The position numbers were made by a program, and so were the translations under genes. Positions 17,397-25,302 of a DNA stretch of 64,000 nt are shown piece by piece. Below the pieces are notes generated by a model. That model was not told where the DNA came from. It was given only the letters and a program-made list of their open reading frames with translations, and made no database searches. Position 1 is the stretch's first letter. Each line of letters starts with the position of its first letter. The stretch comes from Microbacterium neungamense (GTDB lineage: Bacteria > Actinomycetota > Actinomycetes > Actinomycetales > Microbacteriaceae): positions 2,480,001-2,544,000 of the forward strand of contig NZ_CP069717.1 in the NCBI RefSeq assembly GCF_024971095.1, written 5' to 3'.

Positions 17397-18775
17397 CTTC
17401 CCAGCCTTCCCTCCCGCCCCAGCCGCTCAGCCCGCTCGACGGCCGCTACCGCGCCGCCGTCACCGGGCTCGCCGACTTCCTCTCCGAGGCGGGCCTGAAC
17501 CGCGCCCGGGTGGAGGTCGAGGTGGAGTGGCTGATCGCCCTCACCGACCGGTCGCTGTTCGGCACGTCACCGCTGGCGGATGCCGACAAGGAGCGCCTGC
17601 GCGCCCTGTACCGCGAGTTCGGGCAGGCCGAGATCGACTGGCTCGCCGAGAAGGAGGCCGTCACCCGTCACGACGTGAAGGCGGTCGAGTACCTGGTGCG
17701 AGACCGGCTGTCGGCCCTCGGCCTGGACGCCATCGCCGAGCTCACGCACTTCGCCTGCACCAGCGAGGACATCAACTCCGCCTCCTACGCGCTCACCGTG
17801 AAGCGCGCGGTCGAGGGCGTGTGGCTGCCGGCGCTGGACGCCGTCGTCGCGAAGCTGCGCGAGCTTGCCGTCGAGCACGCGGATGCCCCGATGCTCTCCC
17901 GCACGCACGGTCAGCCGGCCACGCCGTCGACGATGGGCAAGGAGCTGGCGGTGTTCGCCTGGCGCCTGGAGCGGGTGCGCGGGCAGATCGCGGCATCCGA
18001 GTATCTGGCCAAGTTCTCCGGCGCCACCGGCACCTGGTCGGCTCACCTCGCCGCCGAGCCTGACGTCGACTGGCCGCGGCTGGCGCGCGAGTTCATCGAG
18101 GGCCTGGGCATCGACTTCAACGGCCTCACCACGCAGATCGAGTCGCACGACTGGCAGGTGGAGCTGTACGACCGGGTGCGCCACGCCGGCGGGATCCTGC
18201 ACAACCTCGCGACCGACGTGTGGACCTACATCTCCCTCGGCTACTTCGCACAGATCCCCGTCGCGGGCGCGACCGGGTCGTCGACGATGCCGCACAAGAT
18301 CAACCCGATCCGGTTCGAGAACGCCGAGGCGAACCTCGAGCTGGCAGGCAGCCTGCTCGGCTCGCTGTCGCAGACGCTGGTCACCTCGCGCCTGCAGCGC
18401 GACCTCACCGACTCCACCACGCAGCGCAACATCGGCGTCGCGTTCGGGCACTCGCTGCTCGCACTGGACAACCTGCGCCGCGGTCTGAACGAGATCTCGC
18501 TGTCGCGGGACGTGCTGCTCGCCGACCTCGACGCGAACTGGGAGGTGCTCGCGGAGGCCATCCAGACCGTGATCCGGGCCGAGGTCGTCGCCGGGCGCTC
18601 GACCATCACCGACCCCTACGCGCTGCTGAAGGAGCTCACCCGCGGTCACCGGGTCGGGGCCGAGGAGCTCGCGGAGTTCGTGCAGGGCCTGGACATCGGG
18701 GACGCCGCGAAGCAGCGGCTGCTGGCGCTGACCCCGGCGACGTACGTGGGGCTCGCGGAGCAGCTCGCGCGCTGA
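17393..18775 (+). CDS. purB: Adenylosuccinate lyase with apparent CTG start
   Basis: 460 aa from CTG 17393. It catalyses two fumarate-releasing steps in purine synthesis. The conserved N-terminal block PLSPLDGRYR and the fumarase/aspartase-superfamily signature GSSTMPHKINP (about residues 296-306) are present, and length is normal. No ATG, GTG or TTG exists in this frame between the upstream stop at 17291 and the PLSPLDGRY block; the first is GTG 17510, which would delete the conserved N-terminus. A strong GGAGGA (17381-17386) lies 6 nt before the CTG. The 4-bp CTGA overlap with the phosphatase stop mirrors the GTGA/ATGA junctions elsewhere in the window. Confidence 0.93.
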   Translation: MTSQPSLPPQPLSPLDGRYRAAVTGLADFLSEAGLNRARVEVEVEWLIALTDRSLFGTSPLADADKERLRALYREFGQAEIDWLAEKEAVTRHDVKAVEYLVRDRLSALGLDAIAELTHFACTSEDINSASYALTVKRAVEGVWLPALDAVVAKLRELAVEHADAPMLSRTHGQPATPSTMGKELAVFAWRLERVRGQIAASEYLAKFSGATGTWSAHLAAEPDVDWPRLAREFIEGLGIDFNGLTTQIESHDWQVELYDRVRHAGGILHNLATDVWTYISLGYFAQIPVAGATGSSTMPHKINPIRFENAEANLELAGSLLGSLSQTLVTSRLQRDLTDSTTQRNIGVAFGHSLLALDNLRRGLNEISLSRDVLLADLDANWEVLAEAIQTVIRAEVVAGRSTITDPYALLKELTRGHRVGAEELAEFVQGLDIGDAAKQRLLALTPATYVGLAEQLAR

Positions 18776-18782
18776 GTCGGGG

Positions 18783-18855
18783 ACTGCGGGCCGGGCGACG
18801 CTGGCGCCCGCCGGTGTCGCAGAAGATGCGGGTGCGGATGCCGGGGACCCGCAGT
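18783..18855. other. Inverted repeat downstream of purB
   Basis: ACTGCGGG (18783-18790) and CCCGCAGT (18848-18855) are complementary and frame a 57-nt interior. It lies just after the purB stop and before a decayed transporter gene; it could serve as a weak terminator, but there is no T-run. Confidence 0.35.
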
Positions 18856-18866
18856 TTCTGAGACGC

Positions 18867-19966
18867 GGGCCGCGGTTCCGGCGGAACGGGCGAACGCGTT
18901 CAGGCCGGTGACCACCCCGCGCTCCCCCCAGCCGACCGACGACTGGGCCGCGATGAGCGTGGGCGCGGCGCTCCAGCCCAGGCCGAAGCCGAGCACGAAC
19001 GCCACGATCGCCACCACGACCGGGTTCGGCCACGGCGAGGCCGGAGAGCAGCGGCGCGATGCCGATCGACCCCTCCAGATACGCCGGGGCGAAACTGGTG
19101 ACCCCGATCATCAGCGCACCGACCCCGAGGGACACCAGCGTGGTGGTGAGGATCAGCCGCCGCCCGGCCAGGCGCAGGTCGATGATCGGCTCGGCGGCGC
19201 GCCGCTCCACGACGACGAAGCCCGCCAGCGCCAGAATCCCGACGCCGAAGCACACCGCGCTGGGAACCGACAGCCACGCCCACGCGTTGCCGCCCTCGAG
19301 CAGCCCGAGGATCACGCTCGTGAGCCCGACCGCGAGCAGCACGGCGCCGGCGTAGTCGATGCGGTGCCGCTGCGAGTGCTTCGCCTCGTGGTAGCGGCGC
19401 ACCAGCATCCATCCCGCGACCGCGCACAGCGGGACGTTCACGAAGAAGATCCAGCGCCAGGCATCCAGCTGCGAGAACACACCGCCGAGAGCCGGCCCGA
19501 CGACCGACGACACCGCCCACACGCTCGCGATGTACCCCTGCACCTTGGCGCGCTCGGCGACCGTGTAGATGTCGCCGACGATGGTCATCGACATCGGGGC
19601 GACCGCACCGGCGCCCAGACCCTGCACGATCCGGAACACGATGAGCGCGGTCATGCTCCACGCGAAGCCGCACAGCACGGAGCCGGCGAGGAAGAGGACG
19701 ATGCCGAGCAGGATGATCGGCTTGCGTCCGATGACGTCCGCGAAGCGCGAGTAGATCGGCACGCTGACCGCCTGCGCGAGCAGGTAGACGGAGAACAGCC
19801 ACGGGAACTCCTGATAGCTGCCCAGGTCGCGGACGATGCTCGGCACGGCGGTGGCGAGGATCGTCGCGTCGATCGCGATCAGGCCGGTCGCGAGCATCAG
19901 CGCTCCCAGCACCGGCCCGCGCTCGGAGCGCAGGCCGACGTCGGCGCGATCGACGGAGATGGTCAC
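18867..19966 (-). pseudogene. Broken DHA2-type MFS drug exporter
   Basis: The 5' part (19966 down to about 19045) encodes an intact start, transmembrane helices and the motif FADVIGRKP of 14-helix exporters as far as GIAPLLSGLAVA. The reading frame then shifts. The next conserved block, VVAIVAFVLGFGLGW to GERGVVTGLNAFARSAG, appears in another frame about 45-50 codons too early, so an internal segment has been deleted out of frame. The C-terminal part after FARSAG is also missing. The original frame stays open only because it runs antisense through purB. Non-functional as a transporter unless very unusual. Confidence 0.85.
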
Positions 19967-19990
19967 CTCAGGGACAAGCCGGATGCCGCG

Positions 19991-20098
19991 GCGGGTATTC
20001 CGCCGGATCAGGACCGGTCGCGGCGGCCAGCGGGCATTCCGCCGGATCAGGACCGGTCGCGGTCGGCGGGCATTCCGCCGGATCAGGACCGGTCGCGA
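19991..20098. repeat. Three tandem copies of a gene 3' end
   Basis: Units begin at 19991, 20030 and 20066 (39 and 36 bp apart) and share GGCATTCCGCCGGATCAGG followed by ACCGGTCGCG. On the minus strand each unit reads GACCGGTCCTGA, the last codons and stop of the gene ending at 20083, so the 3' end of that gene has been duplicated in tandem downstream of itself. Confidence 0.85.
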
Positions 20099-20586
20099 CG
20101 GTCGGCGGATCCGGGGCCGTCGCCGTCCGCGGGGCCGGGGTTCCCGTCGGTGCTGTCCGTGGCGCGGTCGGCGCGGCGGTCGGTGGCGCGGTCGGTGGCG
20201 CGGCCGGCGCGGCCGGCGGCATCCCTGTCATCCGCGTCGCCGGCCTCGGCACCTGCGCCTGCGTCACCCGCGTCGTCCGCGTCGGTCGCGTCGTAGAGCA
20301 CGGGCCGGTCGACGCGCTTGGTGACATCGGCCGGGTCGATCGCGAGCAGCAGCATCGCGAGCAGCAGCAGCGTGATGATGAACGCGGCCCCGCCGACCAC
20401 GAGGCCGAGGCCGAGCGGGGTGAGGCCCTCGTACGTGCCGCGGGCGATGGCCAGGTTCACCCGCGCGGTGAACGCTCCGGTCGAGACGAGGGTCACGACG
20501 GTCGCGAAGATTCCGCAGCCCAGGGCGATGCCGACGAGGTGCAGCGGGCGGAGGATCTCGCGGCGGGACGGCTTGTGGTCGGTCAT
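20083..20586 (-). CDS. Small membrane protein with Asp/Ala/Arg-rich tail, unknown function
   Basis: 167 aa. Two hydrophobic segments (about 15-40 and 57-83) are followed by a charged, repetitive C-terminal tail (about 95-167) rich in Asp, Ala and Arg, including TDRATDRRADRATD. I do not recognise a family. The ATG overlaps the stop of the upstream DUF308-like gene (ATGA), so the two are one operon. The tail is encoded by internally repetitive DNA and its stop lies in a tandem repeat. Confidence 0.65.
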   Translation of the reverse strand: MTDHKPSRREILRPLHLVGIALGCGIFATVVTLVSTGAFTARVNLAIARGTYEGLTPLGLGLVVGGAAFIITLLLLAMLLLAIDPADVTKRVDRPVLYDATDADDAGDAGAGAEAGDADDRDAAGRAGRATDRATDRRADRATDSTDGNPGPADGDGPGSADRRDRS

Positions 20587-21224
20587 GCGGGTCCTCCACT
20601 CTGGGCCTCGCTCGCACGAGGGCCGGCTGCGGCATCCGTCCTCTCCACGGCCCCGCGCGGGGTGAGCCCGGCGATGCCGAGGAACACCGCGACGATCGCC
20701 GCGTATCCGCCGAAGAGGCCGACGCCCAGGATGATGCCGGTGAGCGTGAAGGTGCCGGCGCCGTCGACGGTGTACGGCTGCGCGAAGCCGGCGGGCACCA
20801 GGAGCAGCGCGGCGGCGAGCAGGATGCCGAGGGCGCCGGTGATCATCGCGTCGCGGGCGCCCTCGCTGCCGCGGTGGCGGATGCCGGCGAGGAGTTCGAC
20901 GAGTCCGGTGAGCAGGGCCCAGGCGATCACGAGCACGAAGAACAGCGTCTCGGAGCGCCAGGACGGGATGCTGCCGGCCATGCCGACGATGATCGAGATC
21001 ACGGCGATGGCCACGGCGGGCCAGCGGCGGCCGGCGGGATACGCGCTCCAGGCGGCGAGCGCGAGCACGAAGGCGGTCACGATCGCGAAGCCGCCGAAGA
21101 CGGACAGGCCGACCGCCGCCGAGTGGTCGGGCGAGAACGTGATCATCAGCGCAGCCACGGCCGCGAGCGCGGCACGGCTGAGCTGCACGTGGCGCGCCGT
21201 GAACGGGCGGGAAGGGGCGGGCAT
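20583..21224 (-). CDS. HdeD/DUF308-like polytopic membrane protein
   Basis: 213 aa with about six to seven hydrophobic segments, including ETLFFVLVIAWALLTGLVEL, the kind of helix pair seen in DUF308/HdeD proteins. The C-terminus is hydrophilic. Function is not established. A TAGACT -10-like element (21256-21251) lies about 27 nt upstream of the ATG. First gene of a two-gene unit with the membrane protein at 20083-20586. Confidence 0.7.
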   Translation of the reverse strand: MPAPSRPFTARHVQLSRAALAAVAALMITFSPDHSAAVGLSVFGGFAIVTAFVLALAAWSAYPAGRRWPAVAIAVISIIVGMAGSIPSWRSETLFFVLVIAWALLTGLVELLAGIRHRGSEGARDAMITGALGILLAAALLLVPAGFAQPYTVDGAGTFTLTGIILGVGLFGGYAAIVAVFLGIAGLTPRGAVERTDAAAGPRASEAQSGGPA

Positions 21225-21254
21225 GACGAGTCCTCGATCGGTGACCCCTCCAGT

Positions 21255-21926
21255 CTACGGACCCGGGGCGGGGGTCCGGGCCCGGGCGCGGTTCGGGCGC
21301 AGGCTTTCGGCGCTGAGCCCGTCCCGGCGGCGCGGTCCTTCGGGCGCTGAGCCCACCTGGTCGATCAGGCCGTACTCGGCGGCGGCGGCGGCCGTGAACA
21401 CCCGATCGCGGTCGGTGTCGGCGCGCAGGGCCGCGACGGTCTGGCCGGTGTGCTGTGCGAGCACCTGCTCGATCTCCGAGCGCACCCGCACCACCTCGTC
21501 GGCGGCGAGGATCAGGTCGGGAATCGCCCCGCGGGTCTGCGCCGCCGGCTGGTGCAGCACGATCCGGGCGTGCGGCAGCGCCGATCGCATCCCGGGGGCA
21601 CCCGCGGCGACGAGCAGCGCGCCGACGCCGATCGCCTGACCCACGCAGGTCGTCGTCACCCGGGGACGGATGTGCTGCATGGTGTCGTAGATCGCCAGCG
21701 CCGCGCTGGGGTCGCCGCCGGCGCAGTTGATGGAGAACTGCACGTCGCTGTCCGGGCTGTCGGCATCCAGGTGCAGCAGCTGCGCGATGATGGCGTTGGC
21801 GACGCCGGCATCCACCTCGGTGCCGAGGTACACGATCCGCTCCGACAGCAGATGCGAGTAGACGTCCATGATGCGGTCGCCGCGCGGATGCTGCGCGATC
21901 ACGTTCGGGATGGTGTAGCTGCTCAT
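21255..21926 (-). CDS. ClpP-like subunit lacking the catalytic serine
   Basis: 223 aa. ClpP fold throughout: INCAGGDPSAALAIYDTMQ, then CVGQAIGVGALL at the nucleophile position, ALPHARIVLHQPAAQ, and the C-terminal TDRDRVFTAAAAAEYGLID. Where active ClpP has QAASMG, this protein has QAIGVG, so the catalytic Ser is Gly100; the His (H125) and Asp (D174) of the triad remain. It is probably an inactive structural or regulatory subunit, comparable in principle to ClpR of plastids and cyanobacteria. The start overlaps the stop of an apparently active ClpP (ATGA). It also has a 28-residue basic C-terminal extension. Confidence 0.88.
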   Translation of the reverse strand: MSSYTIPNVIAQHPRGDRIMDVYSHLLSERIVYLGTEVDAGVANAIIAQLLHLDADSPDSDVQFSINCAGGDPSAALAIYDTMQHIRPRVTTTCVGQAIGVGALLVAAGAPGMRSALPHARIVLHQPAAQTRGAIPDLILAADEVVRVRSEIEQVLAQHTGQTVAALRADTDRDRVFTAAAAAEYGLIDQVGSAPEGPRRRDGLSAESLRPNRARARTPAPGP

Positions 21927-22564
21927 CGTCCGCTCTCCTCCTGCTCGGGGCCGCCTTCGGCGCCCAGTCCGATCCGCGACCGACGCCGCGGGAACACCTC
22001 CGACACGGATCCCACGATCCCGTCGATGAAGCCGTAGTCCAGGGCCTCGGCGGCCGTGTACCAGTGGTCGTGCAGGGAGTCCTCGAAGACGCGTTCGCGC
22101 GGCTGGCCGGTGTCCTCGGCGATCAGCCCGATCACGGTGTCGCGCATGTGCCGCAGGTCGTCGGCCTGCACCTCGATCTCCACGGCGGATCCGCCGATCC
22201 CCGCCGAAGCCTGGTGCAGCAGGATGCGCGCGTGCTCGAGCGCGCGGCGTTTGCCCTTGGTGCCCGCCGAGAGCAGGAACTGCCCGGCGCTGCACGCCAT
22301 GCCGAGCGCGACGGTGGCGACGTCGTTCGGCACGGTGCGCATGATGTCGCGGATGGCGAGCATCGCCGGGACGGAGCCGCCGGGCGAATGGATCCACAGC
22401 GCGATGTCGGTCACAGGATCCTCGGCGGCGAGGCTGAGCAGCTGCGTCATCAGCAGCGTGCCGTTGTCGTCGTCGAGCGGGCCGTCGAGGACGAGGACGC
22501 GCTCGTGGAACAGTGCGCGCCGCGCCTCCGGCCCGAAGCGGGGAACGGTGGTGTCGTCGGTCAT
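21923..22564 (-). CDS. ATP-dependent Clp protease proteolytic subunit, accessory paralogue
   Basis: 213 aa from ATG 22564 (MTDDTTVPRF); an in-frame ATG 12 codons upstream is possible. The catalytic triad is complete: Ser92 in GMACSAGQFLL, His117 in RILLHQAS and Asp166 in LHDHWYTAAEAL. It probably forms a mixed or two-ring barrel with the serine-less paralogue encoded by the next gene, to which it is coupled. It is separate from the usual clpP1-clpP2 pair, which is not in this window. Which ATPase feeds it is unknown. Confidence 0.88.
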   Translation of the reverse strand: MTDDTTVPRFGPEARRALFHERVLVLDGPLDDDNGTLLMTQLLSLAAEDPVTDIALWIHSPGGSVPAMLAIRDIMRTVPNDVATVALGMACSAGQFLLSAGTKGKRRALEHARILLHQASAGIGGSAVEIEVQADDLRHMRDTVIGLIAEDTGQPRERVFEDSLHDHWYTAAEALDYGFIDGIVGSVSEVFPRRRSRIGLGAEGGPEQEESGR

Positions 22565-22701
22565 GACGTCAGCCTGCGCCCTGATGCGGATGCCCCGCAC
22601 CGGAATCCGCCCCAGGCGGATCCGCCCACGGCAGAGCGCCCGCCGCCCGGGCGGGGGACGAGGGGGCGAGGGGGGCGAGGGGGACGGGGCAGAATCGGAG
22701 G

Positions 22702-23655
22702 ATGCCCTCTCGTCTGCGCTGGATGCGGCTGCGCCCGCAGGAGCTCGCCCTCATCGCGATCACCGCGGTGTGGGGGTGCACGTTCCTGCTGGTCCACTGG
22801 GCGATGGAGCACTCCGGACCATGGTTCTTCGTCGGCATCCGCTTCCTCCTGGCCGGCCTGATCAGCATGCTCATCTTTCGGGGCGCGCTGCGCGGCATCC
22901 GCTGGCGCGACATCGGCGCGGGCGCCGCGATCGGCCTGATGATCCACCTCGGCTACGGCCTGCAGACCTACGGGCTGCAGTCCATCGAGAGCAGCACGTC
23001 CGCGTTCCTCACCGCGCTCTACGTGCCGATGGTGCCGTTCGCGCAGTGGGCCGTGTTCCGCCGCCGACCGCCCGCCCTCGCCTTCCTCGGCGCCGGTCTC
23101 GCGTTCGCGGGGCTGGTGCTCATCGCGGGGCCGGATGCCCTGCGGCTGTCGCTCGGCACCGGCGAGATCGCCACGATCATCAGCACGCTGCCCATCGTCG
23201 CGGAGATCATCCTGATCAGCCTGTTCGCGAACCGCGTCGACCTGGGCCGGATCACCATCGTGCAGCTGCTCACCGCCGGTGTGCTGGGGCTGGCGACGAT
23301 GCCGCTGGTCAGCGAGGCGCCACCGGCGTTCTCCTGGGTGTGGCTCGGCGCCGCCGTCGGCCTGGGCGCGGCGAGCTGCCTCATCCAGCTGACCATGAAC
23401 TGGGCGCAGAAGTCGGTGTCGGCGACCCGGGCCACGATCATCTACGCCGGCGAGCCGGTGTGGGCGGCCGTCGTCGGCCGGATCGCCGGGGAGCGGCTGC
23501 CGCTGACGGCGCTGCTCGGCGGCGGACTGGTCGTGCTCGGGATCCTCGCCAGCGAGCTGCGAATCGTGCGCCGACGCCGCACGGAGGGACCGCCGCACGA
23601 AGCGACCGTGCGCCGGCGCGGCACGGAGCGACCTTCGCGCGCCGACGTGGAGTAG
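22702..23655 (+). CDS. DMT/EamA-family transporter
   Basis: 317 aa with ten hydrophobic helices in two EamA repeats (about 13-130 and 150-290). The N-terminal ALIAITAVWGCTFLLVHWAM and the second-repeat block SATRATIIYAGEPVWAAV are typical of the family. The C-terminus is a basic Arg/Glu tail. Substrate unknown. A CAGAAT element just upstream (about 22690) suggests a short leader; GGAGG lies before the ATG. Confidence 0.85.
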   Translation: MPSRLRWMRLRPQELALIAITAVWGCTFLLVHWAMEHSGPWFFVGIRFLLAGLISMLIFRGALRGIRWRDIGAGAAIGLMIHLGYGLQTYGLQSIESSTSAFLTALYVPMVPFAQWAVFRRRPPALAFLGAGLAFAGLVLIAGPDALRLSLGTGEIATIISTLPIVAEIILISLFANRVDLGRITIVQLLTAGVLGLATMPLVSEAPPAFSWVWLGAAVGLGAASCLIQLTMNWAQKSVSATRATIIYAGEPVWAAVVGRIAGERLPLTALLGGGLVVLGILASELRIVRRRRTEGPPHEATVRRRGTERPSRADVE

Positions 23656-23878
23656 CGTGCCCCGCCGTGTCCGCGTCCCCGCCGTTGGTGTCCCGGCGGG
23701 GTGCGGGCGTGATCACCACACCCCGCCGGGAGGCTGAGGACCCGACAGCGTCATACGGGGCATCAGCCGTTCGGGTAGTCGAATGGTACGGGTTGCCGCA
23801 CGGTACCCGTCAACACCCATTTTCGGCGGCTGAGCAGGAGATCGCCTGCGGCCACCGGCGCTCCTCGGCAGGGCGCTC
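23656..23878. other. Gap between convergent genes
   Basis: 223 bp, less GC-rich than its neighbours. No coding region, terminator hairpin or known repeat is convincing. Confidence 0.4.
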
Positions 23879-24175
23879 TCAGGCCGCGGCGGAGCGGCGG
23901 ACCGAGAGCCCGCGCGCCACAGCTCCCAGCACGAGCGCCGCGGCGAGCGCGGCGAGCGAGACCAGCACCGGCGTCCACAGGCTGGCGAACGTGGCCGCCA
24001 CGCTGAGCATGGCGGCGACGATCCAGACGCCGACCGCCCCTCCGCACAGTCCCGCCCAGCCGCGAGCGAGCGCGGTGGCCGCGACGAGTGCGCAGGCCAC
24101 CGCGATCACTGCTCCGGCCACCCCGATCGGAACGAACAGCTCGATGAGCGCGTTCGCAACCGTCAATGACGTCAT
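23879..24175 (-). CDS. Small membrane protein, unknown
   Basis: 98 aa, about 70% hydrophobic, with three predicted helices (about 8-37, 43-65, 66-88) and the basic end GLSVRRSAAA. No family recognised. Codon use fits the surrounding genes, which supports a real gene. It stands alone and converges on the EamA transporter gene. Confidence 0.6.
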   Translation of the reverse strand: MTSLTVANALIELFVPIGVAGAVIAVACALVAATALARGWAGLCGGAVGVWIVAAMLSVAATFASLWTPVLVSLAALAAALVLGAVARGLSVRRSAAA

Positions 24176-24361
24176 GGCACGACCCCCCGTGTCATCGGGC
24201 GCACCCCCCGCGCGCCTCTGTGATCAAGAGTAGGTGAGGCCTCCGACGCCGGGCATCCGTCTCAAGGATGATGTTCGGCCGTTGCGTCTACGACGAACGG
24301 ATGCCGCGCGCAGGAAGCACGGATGCCACGCATCCGCCGCCGCGTCGACGACGAGCGGATG

Positions 24362-24597
24362 CTAGCGGCGCCGCCGCGACGCCGGCCGGCGCAGCCGCGA
24401 CAGCCGCGGGGGAACGATCGGCACCGGCGCGGTGAGCACGGCATCCACCACCATCGACCCGTCGGTCGGGCCGATCACCGGGATCGGCGTCGTCTCCGTG
24501 ACGAAGTCCGGGGTCACCGGCATCCGTGCCAGGTCGCGATGCGCTTTGAGATACGCCGGGACCAGCACGAACAGCGCACTGAACCAGGCGAGCGGGT
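24362..24597 (-). pseudogene. 3' fragment of an unidentified membrane-protein gene
   Basis: About 77 codons that read coherently as a C-terminus: a membrane segment NPLAWFSALFVLVPAYLK, then PVIGPTDGSMVVDAVL and a strongly basic end (PASRRRR). The coherence stops at 24597, exactly where the conserved part of a topoisomerase IB reading on the other strand starts. It is therefore likely the surviving tail of a gene cut by a deletion. Parent family not recognised. Confidence 0.55.
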
Positions 24598-25302
24598 TCG
24601 ACCGGATGCTCGAGCTCGCCGCCGTCATGCCGTCGGTGCGGGGACGGGTGACCTCCGACCTGCGTCTCGAGGGATTCCCGCGGGAGCGGGTGCTCGCCGG
24701 CGCCTTCCGGATGCTGGACTCCGCGCTGCTGCGGGTCGGCTCGGAGCAGTACGCGCGCACGCACGGCAGCATCGGGCTGGTGACGCTCCGCGGCGAGCAC
24801 GCGGCGGTGCGCGGCGGCACCGTGGTCGAGCTGCGCTTCCCCGCCAAGAGCGGGCAGCCGTGGGAGTCGGACGTGGAGGATCCCGACCTCGCGGCGCTCG
24901 TGGCCGGGCTGAAGCGCCGCGGCCCGGACGCGACGCTGCTGGCCTGGCAGGACGACGCGGGCTGGCATCCGCTGCACGCCGCCGACATCAACGACGACGT
25001 CCGCGCGCGCACCGGCGGGGAGTTCACCGCGAAGGACTTCCGCACGCTGCACGGCACGGTCACCGCGGCACGCGCCCTGGCCGAGACCGGCCCGCGCACC
25101 ACGGCGACCGCGCGGCGCCGCGCCGTCATCGACGCGGTGAAGACGACGGCCGCCGTGCTCGGCAACACGCCGGCGGTCGCGCGTGCGAGCTACATCGACC
25201 CGCGGGTGTTCGACCTGTACGAGGAGGGCGTCACGATCGATCCGCGGCGGCGCGCGGAAGGGCTGTCGACACCGGCGATCCGGTGGCTCTACTGTCGCAG
25301 GT
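24597..25302 (+). pseudogene. DNA topoisomerase IB, lacking its N-terminal part and stop codon
   Basis: Conserved poxvirus-type topoisomerase IB sequence begins abruptly at FDRMLELAA and continues through LLRVGSEQYARTHGSIGL, INDDVRARTGGEFTAKDFRTLHGT and VARASYIDPRVFDLY, in which the Tyr is the catalytic residue. About 90-100 N-terminal residues are missing, replaced by an unrelated gene tail. No stop ends the frame before the maltokinase start; it reads on antiphase into that gene. The family call is firm; loss of function is likely. Confidence 0.85.

Noticed and set aside
17567..19966. 799-codon leftward open frame starting as an MFS transporter
   Set aside because: Only the first 305 or so codons are transporter-like; the rest is antisense to purB. 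Treated as a pseudogene.
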